Shown: positions 42,731-53,668, counted from the stretch's first letter. The stretch: DNA of 64,000 nt from Notamacropus eugenii (GCF_028372415.1 NC_092876.1:218227528-218291527), one strand, 5' to 3'. Notes: generated by a model not told the origin, from the letters alone. Translations and numbers: made by a program.

Positions 42731-44800
42731 TATTTGTAGTTGTGAAACACTTGAAACTTTCCCAGTAAATACAGGAGGAAAGCAAGGATTTGCAATACTA
42801 TTACTTGACACAGGTCTAAGTAGCAGTAAGCACCCCAAAATACAGAGGGGGGCCTGCTATCACAGGCTCTTAGATCTGCACTCATAAGATGCTCTTTCAT
42901 CCCCCTCCCCAAATTCTCGACTCTTTACTTATATTATTTTAGTTATGGCATACTCTTTCAGGGCTATAGTTCAGTCATGAGTCTCTTATCTAACCAAATC
43001 TCAGTTACGTATGAGATAAGATTTGCCTCCATGAATTAGGATTTTTACTTCATCTTGTTAGTTATACTTAATCCATGGCCTCAAATGTCCACATGTAAAT
43101 GGATATAAATACAAGTCAACAAGATAGCCAACCCCTGACCAAAAAAAGGTTACATTTTAATAGGTGAAGATAACACACTAGGTTGCTAGTAAGGCTGGGA
43201 AAGAAGAGGTGAGAATACTAGAATAGTGAGGAGACTATAGGAAATGACACAAAGGCCTAATTCCTAGGAAAGTCAAAAGGCACACTTATCAGAGTTGGAA
43301 GATCTCTAAGGGCAGAGTCCAACTTTCCAGTGGGATGGAGATATGGTCAAATAATTATGTCATGGCAGTAGAAGGGTTTAGTAATTCATCTCTCATAACA
43401 GACATGAGTTCTTGTACCAAATAACTCCCTAATTTGTCCTACTATCTTCTTATTTTTTCTTTTTTTCTACAATTCCTTTTGCTGCTTTTCTTCCTCATAT
43501 CCCTTTTAATCTTTCTCCTAAGCAATGAATCTTCTTCCTTTGCAGGTTTTCCTCAAATCCTCCTCTCTTTGTTAGGGTCCTTTCTCTCTTGAGTTCCCCC
43601 TTCTTCAAGTTTTTCTTGAGAATTCTCATTCTTTGGAGATATTGTTTGATGACTCACTCATATGACATTAACTAGAAGAATAATAGTGTTGAAGAGATTG
43701 GTGGTTGCATCAAGGAGTAGCGTGGGTCACTGAAAGTATGTGGCAATTTTTAAAAAGTTAAGTTGTAAGGTTGGCTACAAGTTTTTGTTTTTTTTAATTT
43801 ACAGAAGAGACATCCATATTATTATAGTCTATCTAAGTGCTCTGTCCATCTAAGACAGATGTTGATAGTCTGATTCATAATGCTAACAATTCAATTTTGT
43901 CACAGTCTGGACAACACACCTTTTTTTTCTTGTATGGATATCAGTCTAATCTCTAGTGGTTGAGGTGGTTCTGAAGCATTCTGGAACTTAATACAGAAGT
44001 ACAGTACCCTCCATAAATAAAAGTATCCAGAGTATTGAGAAATACTCTTTCATATGAACTCTGTGTAGCACACACAAGAGTTAGTGAACTTCTTTGTTGA
44101 TAAACTTCTCTTCTTATGCCTCATTTGAGATTAACATTTAATTGTTAAACAAGGTTCTCTGTGGTTAAAGCTACCAAATAATCTTTTTTCCTGTTTCTGA
44201 GAGAAAGTTATATTTAACAAGTGCCACTTAGTGCAATTACACCTAAAAGAAATTCATAATACAATGAAAGATTTAAATCAAAGTCTCAAATTAATACAAA
44301 TATTAAAACCAACATCTAATAAACCTGTATTGCATCTCAAAATTATCCTCACTGACTTAAAAAAAAATTAAACATACATTCCTTACAGAACACCAAACTA
44401 AGTAACTAGCAAGTGCCAAAGGTTTTATTTCTGAATTGCAGATGCAGTTCTTATATTTGTTTTGCAAAAAAAGCTTATCTTCAATATGCATCATAGTGTT
44501 CCATGTAATGTGCTATAAGAGCAATATTTATCCTAACTGAAACTGCTTTAACCTAAATAGACTTACTGTTTAAGTACAACACATAACTACCTTGTCCTGT
44601 TGTTGTTTAATCTCCAAAGGTGGATGATTTTGTTAAGGTGGTCCTATAACAGCACATTCAGCATATGCTTTTCATGTCAGTCTGCCATCAAATGTGTACT
44701 CTCACATAGTTTAGTGGTGAGAAAAAGGCATAAATATTTTCAACAGGCTCTGTAAGGTAATTCTCTAATGTGCACACAGTGGCCTATCATAGTTTATGAT

Positions 44801-44920
44801 ACATATACATATAATACACACACGTACACGTATGTATATACATGTATATAGATATCTCCACGTACATGTATATGTGTGTATATACACATGCATGTATATG
44901 TATGTGAATATGTGTGTGTA

Positions 44921-44962
<42 letters not shown>
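44801..44962 (+). repeat. CA/TG and TATG microsatellite inside the pseudogene
   Basis: Mixed tacatgtata units pass into about 17 uninterrupted CA repeats (44929-44962). It lies where the HNRNPH reading should pass from the Gly/Tyr-rich part to qRRM3. Confidence 0.9.
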
Positions 44963-44963
<1 letters not shown>

Positions 44964-45313
44964 GTGTCTTTCTCTCTCTCCTCCGTCATTAATTCACTGT
45001 GGTCACTATAGCCTTCATACTCTCCACCACAGGTACCATACCTCAATCTTTCAAACTCAGTTACTATATCAATTCTACAAGAGCCTCTGCCAACCCAAGG
45101 TCCAACATAAGAACCTGGTGATGGCACAGCCATTAGCTTTGAAAGAAGATTATAAGTAAAAACTTCTATCAAGTTTTGAAAATTTCAAAGTATCTGTGCC
45201 CTATTTTTTCCTTGTGTTTGTTTAAAGACTTTTTACCTATTATCTGTGAAGCGAAGTACACAAAAGCCTCCCTTGTGCTCTTTCCCTGGAAGTCCACTAA
45301 CAATGTCGGCCCA

Positions 45314-45342
45314 TTTGGTATGATTTCAAAAATCATACCAAA
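45314..45342. repeat. 13-bp perfect hairpin in the pseudogene
   Basis: tttggtatgattt, a caa loop, then aaatcataccaaa. The right arm equals the ancestral HNRNPH codons for EI(V/I)PN read backward; the left arm is its exact reverse complement and replaces the expected sequence. Confidence 0.85.
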
Positions 45343-45819
45343 AAAAAAAAGGAACAACTGTTTCCTTACTATGGTGAAATGAGAGGACTCTAACGTACAC
45401 AAAGGCTTCACCGGCAGTGTCAGGATCAGAATGAGTCAACATCCAATGTATTTCAACCTTGTTTCAATACTTTGACATATCTGTGTCCCATACTTTCTCT
45501 CTTTTTTTCAGTGATAATTTGACTTCATCTTTTGATTCAAGTTCAACAAATATTTCTCCACTTGGTCTGCCATCTCTGTTATAGATGAAACAGATGCTTT
45601 ATACTCCATTTTGAATTCTGCATTCTTAGAAGAATTACACTTCATTTGCTAAAGAGGACCCAAGGACCACAGCAAGACCAAGATCTTCCCCATGAACACT
45701 GTTTTGTTTTTGCTGCTCAGCATCACCTTGTCCAGTCAATAATGGAGGCCTGATACTTAGCTTTGGCATGGTTATGAAGAACTGTGCTATCAAGTAATCC
45801 TGTATAATTATAACATAAT

Positions 45820-45965
45820 TTTTTGGGGGAGGGAGGCAATTAGGGTTAAGTGACTTGTCAGTGTCACATAGCTAGTAAGTGGCAAGTTATCTGAAGCAAA
45901 ATTTGAACTCAGTCCTCCTGACTCCAGGGCAGGTGCTGTATCCACTGCACCACCTAGCTGCCCCA
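45820..45965 (-). repeat. tRNA-derived SINE, short form
   Basis: The + strand reads ttaagtgacttgtcagtgtc, gaactcagtcctcctgactc and ctgcaccacctagctgcccc, a reversed head. It is relatively well preserved, so younger than most here. Confidence 0.85.
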
Positions 45966-46167
45966 GGATACTGTGTTCAAAGAGAGCTTTCAATGCTTCA
46001 TCTATAGTTTGCTCTACTAAGTCAAAATGTTTTTTACATAAATAATAAATCCAGTATGCTCTTGTAGTCTTTATGACTTGAAGATGTGGTCTACTGTAGA
46101 AAAGCAGTTGCAAAAGTCTACCTCTGTCCTCCTGTTTTTCATCAATGATTAAGTAGGTATTTGTTAT

Positions 46168-46413
46168 CTGTTTTGTTCCATTGTTTTTCAGTCACATCCA
46201 ACGCTTTATGACCCCATTTGGGAAAGACACTGGAGTGGTTTTGCCATTTCCTTCTCCAGCCCATTTTACAGAAGAGGAACTGAGGAAAGACGTTTAAGTG
46301 AACTGCCCAGGGTCACATAGCTAGGAAGCATCTGAAGCCAGATTTGAGGTCATGAAGAATCTTCCTGAATACAGGTCCGGTACTCTATCCACTGCACTCC
46401 TTACCTGCCCTAT
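46168..46413 (-). repeat. tRNA-derived marsupial SINE, long form
   Basis: tgtttttcagtcacatccaa, tggttttgccatttccttct, ctgcccagggtcacatagct and ggtactctatccactgcact; same layout as 18886-19130. Confidence 0.85.
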
Positions 46414-48289
46414 TGTTATTTATAGATAATTCCTATAGAGAGCTCATTTAGTCTTCCTGATCATGTTTTCAAAGGCTATCCACAAGAACTGTAAGCTCTG
46501 GTAGTTCTTGCCAACCTGAAAAAACTCCAAGTATATTCCTGGTAACATGCTACTTTGGCACCTAGTACTTCCTTTTTTTTTTCAGTCATGATGAGCCATC
46601 AAACAAAAGAAAAATGCAAAATAACCCTGTCATATGTATTTCCTATCTATTTCTACAGTGATTGTGGTAGAGTGACAGAAGAGGAAGAAAAGAAAGTACT
46701 AAAAATCTGTTTTTAGAACACATACAAACTTTAAAGTTCATTACTGTTACTCTAAATCCAAGAAGTTATTAAATAACTGGAAGAGTTGATATTTCTCTAT
46801 ACAGACATTATCACTATAAATGGAATCAGAAGATCTAAGGAAAGTGAAACTTAAGGATAGCCCATAGTTTCTTCTCGGAGAAACAAATAAAAGAGTGAAT
46901 ACTGTTGGTTTTAGGATATGCCCAGTATCACCTTCGTTAAAGATACAGTTGGCAGTTTTGCCCTCTCATAATGAGAGCAAACAAAAAGACCACTATGATA
47001 AATGCAGCTTTTGCACCAATCTGATGTAGGAGAAAGTGGTACAGGAAGGCCATCAAAAAACCTACAAGATCTTTTGAATCTGATCAATATACAAATTGAA
47101 ACTCATCAACTTTAGCAGGAAGTTGGGTACAAGAGAGAATGACAAAAAGTATGCTAGAAAACTGTAGTTCATAATTGAGAAATGAGAGGGTGCAAAGGCC
47201 TGTAGTGTATTCGGAAATTTCATTCTGGTACATAATGAACACACTGTTTTAGAAGAGAAAGGAATCACTAAATATGATGAGAAATAAACATCATAAAAAT
47301 GAAACAGACTATATCTAACAGACAGGAACCAACTAACTTGTAAGCAATCTTAAGAGTTTAACTTTCTAAAAATGGCCTACAGTTTTGTTTTGTTACGAGA
47401 TGGGACATTTCTGCATAAGTAAAACTGCAAAACTAAAAAGAAAGACAGTTCCCTTGGTTCAAGGGAACAACTGTTCATAAAAAAAAGCAATTCTATAATA
47501 GTACAAGAGTTCACTGAGTAGTACTGGGGTGCTTTTTAAATTATTGTTTTGTTAATTTTCTCAACATTATTTGAGAAAATCCTCATAAGCTAAGTAATCA
47601 AAGTTGAATTTAGGCCAAGTTCTAGAAAACTACTGGAGGATATTACATATAATAAATTATTTTAACATAAACACCCTTCAAAGCTTGTCTTTATCATCTA
47701 ATAGATGCTTTAAAATTCATTACCCATGGGCATTAGTGGGTAACCAAGCACCTGGTACCAACCTAAACTAGGGAAGTATTATTTTTTAGCAGTTGTTTAG
47801 ATAAATATAAAATTAGCAACGTGCATGGCATTAAAAATACTTCAAAATATCTTTGATTTTCAGAGTAGAACTTCCTCCATTTAGACAAATTACAACTACT
47901 CCATGTCTTATAAATGATTTCATGAGTTGGTAAAGTCAGTCTTCTGGTGATGAGATTCTCAAAATGTAACTAAGTCTATTCTTTGAGCAATATTCTAATC
48001 CTGGGCCTGTATTCAAATTCCTTCTACCTTGGGAGGAGATGCTATGTACTGTAATAATTTCTGAGCTCTCATGATTCACTTCCATAAGAATATGAAGCTT
48101 TAGAGTAGGACATCAATGTATGGCATTATATTACAATTAAAAGTTATACTGTGGAAAAACAAATAGTTTCTTTTGACAGAAAGTTACAGCCACCTGCTAA
48201 ATGAAAAAAGCAGGAGCTCTAAGTAGATCTATTCTATCATATTTCAACATAAGCTTTAAAACAGTTTTTTACCAAGGTCATCAGAGAAT

Positions 48290-48325
48290 GATGATTATGA
48301 TAATAATTATCATTATGATAATGAA
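48290..48325. repeat. ATAATTAT-rich imperfect palindrome
   Basis: tgattatgataataattatcattatgataatg is nearly self-complementary about its centre. It is simple AT-rich sequence. Confidence 0.5.
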
Positions 48326-48919
48326 ATCATTAGCTCTATCAGGCTGTACCCACAGTCTTTCATGTATAAATAAGAAAGACTGAGAATAGTTATGTGCCTA
48401 GCTAGGAAACTGCAACTAATAATCTGATTTAGGAGTTTTCACTCAGTTACTTAAAAAAAACTTATGGATGCATTGATAATTTAGTATAAATACAGTTAAA
48501 TTTTAATCAAATTTACAGAAAAGTAAATAATTATAATAAAACATTTCCTAGAAAACACATTATGCACCTCATTAAAAACTAATTTTATTTTTTGTTTGCA
48601 CTACTTCCCCTTAAGGTAAACGCATGGTAATACTAATTTATTAAGTAAACTTAAGCAATCTTAGATTTAAGGGAAACACATATTATAAAAAAGATTACAC
48701 ACATTTTAATAGGCTCTAAAAATTTTTAAAAAACAATAAACTGCACAACACAGAACTAACTGAATGATACTAAGAGCTGTAAGGCTGGTAATACGTTGAA
48801 GTATGCTCTACCCAATAACGTAAGTATTTTAAAGCAGTTTCCATAAAGACAAAATCTTTATCTTTGAAAAAAATGTTTTTTTTAAATTCAGTGCTTACTC
48901 TGTCAAGGCATTTTATTAG

Positions 48920-49060
48920 ATATTTCATATACAAAGATAGGTGTAACATTTATCGTACTATAGGAGTTTACAGTCTAATGCTGGGGTTGTGGAGAATACA
49001 GATACACAGATAAATGACACTTGAAATAGTGAGCTAAGTACAGGGGAAGGTGAAGACAAA
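48920..49060 (+). repeat. Mid-repetitive element copy
   Basis: atactataggagtttacagt, tctaatgctggggttgtgga and gatacacagataaatgacac follow the middle of the unnamed family. Confidence 0.45.
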
Positions 49061-49274
49061 ATGTTAAAAATAAATTGAAGAAGGAAAGATCACTTTCACT
49101 CTGGAAGGTGATACTAAAATGAATGACTAGATTTTGTGTGCCCCAAAAGTCAATGGGTTAGCACAGACTTCAGTCAATCTTGGTTTTGTTTTTAATAAAT
49201 CATTTTATTTCATCTGTGCCCCTATCCAAGGTTTCCCCTCTGAACATCAGAATTTGATTCTATTCTAGGTCTCT

Positions 49275-49889
49275 TGCCAGGCCTAGAGGCCTGTGGGCTA
49301 CCCGAGTCTTCTTACCTCACTACCTCACCTCCCGAGGTCTTCGGTTGGCCAAACTGGATGCTCGTATGAGAGAAAGGACGTTCCAGAGTCGAACAAGGGT
49401 TGAGCTTTATTTCAGGGTCTAGTTACAAGTGCAGGGGAATTCTTCCTGAGGAGGGATAGAAGAATCTCCCAAGGAGGCAAAGATCTTACAATAAGAGATT
49501 GGAAGTAGAAGTACAAGCGGGGAGAGAGGGGGAGGGGAGAGAAGGAGAAGAGGAAAAGTGGAGCCTTGTGTCCTCTTTGGCTCCTCACGTGCTAAGAGAG
49601 CTTTCAGGCTTCCCTGATCCTACTTAACTCTCCAGTCTCATAGTTTGCATCTAAATACCGTGCTGTTAGATAACAATAGTATGCCCAGATCCGGGACAAT
49701 CTCGAGGGCGGGGAGATCTCTCTCCCATCACGTTTCTCACGGGAAGAGGCGGAAATACACGAGATAGCTCGGTTCACCTCGATTCCCAGCCGTTTCCTGG
49801 GGGGGTCTCGTGAGAGCTCTAAGATTCAGAAGTTCCCACCTTTACCCGCCCGAGACTGTCCACACGGAATTGAGCTTCCAACCCCAACA
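49275..49889 (-). mobile_element. Endogenous retrovirus LTR (solo or with a short internal remnant)
   Basis: A 615-bp GC- and CpG-rich block begins TG and ends CA. On the minus strand it starts TGTTGGGGTTGGAAGCTC and contains one AATAAA (near 49405 on the + strand) followed by a U5-like segment, so it reads opposite to the + strand and in the same direction as WDSUB1. The flanks gtctct (49269-49274) and gtctcc (49890-49895) suggest a 6-bp duplication, usual for class II (betaretrovirus-like) elements; family is tentative. No gag, pol or env was recognised. Preserved CpGs suggest a fairly young fossil. Confidence 0.65.
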
Positions 49890-50476
49890 GTCTCCCCTCC
49901 AAAAAAAAAAAAGTCCTTCAGCTCCCACACAAGAATCAAGGCTCTCATACCATCAAATATAAAACAAACTTCACTGAGCCAGACCTCAAACCTTGAAAAA
50001 TAAAAAGCATTCATTCCTACCCAAGCTTACAAACTGTCAAGACGACTTTCTACTTTCTGCTACCCTAGTCCTTTACCTTTCCTGGGGGCCTGCCAACAAA
50101 GTAATGAAGATTTCTAATACTAACGTGGGGTTAAGATTTCCTACAAAAAGAAAGTAATTATTTTGATGAAAGAGAGGTAGCTCTTCTACATCTGGGGACC
50201 CTACCTTTTAGACGTATCTCTAGACTTGGAATACGAATCTGGCTGATCTCTCCTTGTCAACTACCCCTTAAAAAAAGCACTCAGGGTTGCCAGACAGTCA
50301 AGAATCTATTCCTTTCAGCGAGCTCTACTTTCCCAGACACCTACACAGTCTTCTAGCTCTCCTACTAATGTCTAGGAGTAGAGCTTAGCAATGAAATTCC
50401 TTAGCAAGTATGATGAACATTATGAAGGTGGGGTTAACTCAATGAATACTAGGGAAAGGCAAGTTCACAGCTTAAC

Positions 50477-50490
50477 AAGAGTTAACCCTG
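50477..50490 (+). repeat. HAL1 target site duplication, left copy
   Basis: aagagttaaccctg, identical to 53266-53279. Confidence 0.92.
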
Positions 50491-53265
50491 GGGGGCGGAG
50501 CCAAGATGGCAGAGTAGAAACACACAAATACTCTAGCTCTGAACCCATAGCCCATGAAATATCTGTAGTAAAGAGCTGCAAATAAATTCGGGAGCAGGAG
50601 AAGCCACATAACAGCGGAGCGGATAAGATTTCTGTTCCAGAGGGACGGGCAAACCTCTCGCAAAAGGTCCGTTGCGCTGCGGACGCGGAGCCCAGCCCAG
50701 CCCTGCCCTGGCCCCCAGAGGAGAAGATCCGAGCGGTCTTCAGGGACAGGATCTCCAGCAGCCGAGCGGGTCCCTCCACCCACAGGTGACGGGGGTCGCG
50801 GTGAGAAGGTCTCTTTGGTGGGTCGAGAGGGGAGTGGGGTGCCCCCATACTCAGGTCCCCTCAGGAGGCAACAGCAGAGGTGGAAGCAGACCAGGGCTCC
50901 CCAAGCAGGCAGGAGCCCGGATCCATTGTTGAAGGTCTCTGCATAAACCCCCTGAGGGAACTGAGCTCCTGAGGCGGCCCTGCCCCCCACCTGAGCACCT
51001 GAACATAATCTCACACTGAATAGCAGCCCTGCCCCCGCCCAAAGCCCTAAGGCTGGGAAGCAGCATTTGAGCCTCAGACCCCAAGTCCTGGCTGGGAGGA
51101 TCTGGAGGCAAGGTGGGTGTGAGGAGAATATTCAGAGCTCAAGTCACTGGCTGGGAAAATGCCCAGAAAAGGGAAAAAAACCAAGACTATAGAGGGTTAC
51201 TTTCTTGGTGAGCAGGTTTCTCCTCCCCTCCCTTCTGATGAGGAAGAGTGGTGCTCACCACCAGGGGAAGACACGGAAGTCAGTGCTTCTACATCCCAGC
51301 CCACTCAATGGGATCAGTTCTGGGAAAAGGCCATAAAGAGCTCAAAAAATTTTCAAAATTATGTTAGAGAGGTGGAGGAAAAACTGGGAAGAGCAATAAA
51401 AGACTTGCAAGCAAAGTATGAACAACAGATCAGCTCCCTGCTAAAGGAGACCCAAAAAAATGCTGAAGAAAATAGCACCCTGAAAAATAGGCTAACTCAA
51501 TTGGCAAAGGAGGTTCAAGAAGCCAATGAGAAGAATGCTTTAAAAAGCAGAATTAGCCAAATGGAAAAGGAGGTTCAAAAGCTCACTAAAGAAAATAGTT
51601 CTTTCAAAATTAGAATGGAACAGATGGAGGTTAATGACTTTATGAGAAACCAAGAAATCATAAAACAAAACCAAAAGAATGAAAAAATGGAAGATCATGT
51701 GAAATATCTCATTGGAAAAACAACTGACCTGGAAAACAGATCCAGGAGAGACAATTTAAAAATTATGGGCCTACCTGAAAGCCATGATCAAAAAAAGAGC
51801 CTAGACATCATCTTTCATGAAATTATCAAGGAAAACTGCCCTGAGATTCTAGAACCAGAGGGCAAAATAAACATTGAAAGAATCCACCAATCACCACCTG
51901 AAAAAGATCCAAAAAGAGAAACTCCTAGGAATATTGTGGCCAAATTCCAGAATTCCCAGGTCAAGGAGAAAATACTGCAAGCAGCTAGAAAGAAACAATT
52001 CAAGTATTGTGGAAATACAATCAGGATAACACAAGATCTAGCACCTTCTACATTAAGGGATCGAAGGGCGTGGAATAGGATATTCCAGAAGTCAAAGGAA
52101 CTAGGACTAAAACCAAGAATCACCTACCCAGCAAAACTGAGTATAATACTTCAGGGGAAAAATTGGTCTTTCAATGAAATAGAGGACTTTCAAGCATTCT
52201 TGATGAAAAGACCAGAGCTGAAAAGAAAATTTGACTTTCAAACACAAGAATGAAAAGAACCATGAAAAGGTGAACAGCAAAGAGAAGTCATAAGGGACTT
52301 ATAAAAGTTGAACTGTTTACATCCCCTACATGGAAAGACAATATTAGTAACTCTTGAAACTATTCAGTATCTGGGTACTTGGTGGGATTACACACACACA
52401 CATGCACACGCACACACTCATAGAGACAGAGTGTGCAGAGTGAATTGAATAGGATGGCATCATATCTTAAAAAAAAAAATGAAATCAAGAGGTGAGAGAG
52501 AAATATATGGGAGGAGAAAGGGAGAAACGGATTGGGGCAAATTATCTCTCATAAAAGAGTCAAGCAAAAGATTTTTTTAGTTTGGGGAAAAAGAGGGGAG
52601 GTGAGAGAAAAACATGAAGTTTACTCTCATCACATTCCACTAAAGGAAGGAATAAAATGCACACTCATTTTGGTATGAAAACCTATCTTACAATACAGGA
52701 AGGTGGGGGACAAGGGGATAAACAGGGTGGGGGGGACGATGGAAGGGAGGGCATGAGGAGAAGGGTGCAATTTGAGGTTGACACTCATAGGGAGGGACAG
52801 GATCAAAAGAGAGAATAGAAGTAATTGGAAGCAGGATAGGATGGAAGGAAATATAGTTAGTCTTATACAACAGGACTATTATGGAAGTCATTTGCAAAAC
52901 TACACAGATTTGGCCTATATTGAATTGCTTGCCTTCCAAAGGGAGGGGGTGGGGAGGGAGGGAGGAAAAGAAGTTGGAACTCAAAGTTTTAGGAATAACT
53001 GTCAAATACTGTTCTTGCCACTAGGAAATAAGAAATACAGGTAAAGGGGTATAGAAAGTTATTTGGCACAACAGGACAGAGGAGAGGATGGAGACAAGGG
53101 CAGAGAGGAATGATGGAGGAGAGAGCGGAGTGGTGATGGGGGCAATTGGAATGCTCGGTGTTTTGGGGTGGGAGGAGGGGACAAGGGGGGAGAAAATTTG
53201 GAGCCCAAAAATTCTGTGAAAATGAATGTTAAAAGTGAAATAAATAAATTAATTAAAAAAAAAAA
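50491..53265 (+). mobile_element. Young half-LINE (HAL1): full 5' end, intact ORF1, no ORF2
   Basis: The 2.78-kb element starts gggggcggagccaagatggc, the usual L1-type 5' start, and runs through a GC-rich 5' UTR (50491-51158), an intact ORF1 (51159-52253), a G/A-rich untranslated part with a short CA tract (52254-53210) and an L1-like 3' end (gaaaatgaatgttaaaagtg) with an A tail. Perfect 14-bp target duplications flank it. ORF2 is not truncated but absent: only 1 kb of non-coding sequence lies between ORF1 and the tail. HAL1 elements with this layout are known in mammals including marsupials and are thought to borrow L1 reverse transcriptase. It is antisense to WDSUB1. Confidence 0.9.
51159..52253 (+). 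CDS. HAL1 ORF1 protein, intact, 364 aa
   Basis: An L1 ORF1p-type RNA-binding chaperone. The N-terminus (MPRKGKKTKTIEGYF) is basic, then acidic and disordered to about residue 50. A long heptad coiled coil follows at about residues 55-190 (EKLGRAIKDLQAKYEQQISS ... LKSRISQMEKEVQKLTKENS), which in the family forms trimers. The RRM-like domain is at about 190-260 (ENRSRRDNLKIMGLPESHDQ) and the C-terminal domain at about 265-360 (ITQDLAPSTLRDRRAWNRIF, KLSIILQGKNWSFNEIEDFQ, MKRPELKRKFDFQTQE). The ATG at 51159 follows the GC-rich leader and opens the frame. There is no stop for 364 codons. An ORF1 of this length is near the family norm. The same protein in the 32784 L1 is broken. Confidence 0.93.
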   Translation: MPRKGKKTKTIEGYFLGEQVSPPLPSDEEEWCSPPGEDTEVSASTSQPTQWDQFWEKAIKSSKNFQNYVREVEEKLGRAIKDLQAKYEQQISSLLKETQKNAEENSTLKNRLTQLAKEVQEANEKNALKSRISQMEKEVQKLTKENSSFKIRMEQMEVNDFMRNQEIIKQNQKNEKMEDHVKYLIGKTTDLENRSRRDNLKIMGLPESHDQKKSLDIIFHEIIKENCPEILEPEGKINIERIHQSPPEKDPKRETPRNIVAKFQNSQVKEKILQAARKKQFKYCGNTIRITQDLAPSTLRDRRAWNRIFQKSKELGLKPRITYPAKLSIILQGKNWSFNEIEDFQAFLMKRPELKRKFDFQTQE

Positions 53266-53279
53266 AAGAGTTAACCCTG
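53266..53279 (+). repeat. HAL1 target site duplication, right copy
   Basis: aagagttaaccctg, directly after the A tail; identical to 50477-50490. Confidence 0.92.
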
Positions 53280-53668
53280 CCAAGAGAATTTCCCTCCTTA
53301 AAAAGTTATCACAAATAACAGAACAAAGTTCTTATCAGTGGGTAATAGAGATTGTTACATACTGTATAGGGAATTTCACATGCCCAGGCTTAGTACTGGG
53401 ATACAGCCTCTACAACTGCAAAACCACAAACATGAGCAGAAAGATACTTTTAAAAAACAATTTTAATCATGTTCCTGGATTAATATACAGATGACAGAGA
53501 ATTCATTCTCAGTTTAGTGATTCTAACTAAACAAGTATAAATAACTCATGCCAACAATGATTTTTATTCAGGGGTGAAACTTTTTAACTAAACTGATAAG
53601 CTCTTTCTTACAGTATGTTTGGAGGGGGGAAAAACGTTTTGAAAATAGTCAAAGCTATTTAAAAATAG

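Larger units (their letters stand above)
44600..45705 (-). pseudogene. HNRNPH1: Processed HNRNPH1/H2-type pseudogene
   Basis: hnRNP H binds G-rich RNA through quasi-RRMs. On the minus strand the pieces follow the protein in order without introns: near the start, VFMGKILVLLWS for GFVVKVRGLPWS; then [20 protein letters not shown] and [11 protein letters not shown] (qRRM1); then a large gap; then EIIPNGPTLLVDFQGKSTRE and KHKEKIGHRYFEIFKT (qRRM2); KLMAVPSPGSYVGP, GRGSC, FERLRYGTCGGEYEGYSDHS (Gly/Tyr-rich part); and GHCVHIREL-PYRA, IYAFFSPLNYVRVHI (qRRM3). It has stops, frameshifts and a CA microsatellite between the Gly/Tyr part and qRRM3. No intron is present, so it is a retrocopy. The 3' UTR may run on toward 43900; poly-A and target duplications were not found. 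H1 and H2 cannot be separated. Confidence 0.85.

Noticed and set aside
44765-45172. 135-codon frame on the minus strand with a VCVCVC run
   Set aside because: It is a chance frame running from the HNRNPH pseudogene through the CA microsatellite.
47062-47268. Hydrophobic minus-strand frame resembling a membrane protein
   Set aside because: The adjacent frames also give hydrophobic strings, as is common for T-rich sequence; no family was recognised.
50472-51014. 180-codon open frame on the minus strand over the HAL1 leader
   Set aside because: It lies wholly in the GC-rich 5' UTR of HAL1, where stops are rare by composition, and shows no domain.
51159-52253. HAL1 ORF1 as a domesticated host gene
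   Set aside because: It sits in a complete element with fresh target duplications, antisense in an intron; a young transposon explains it better.
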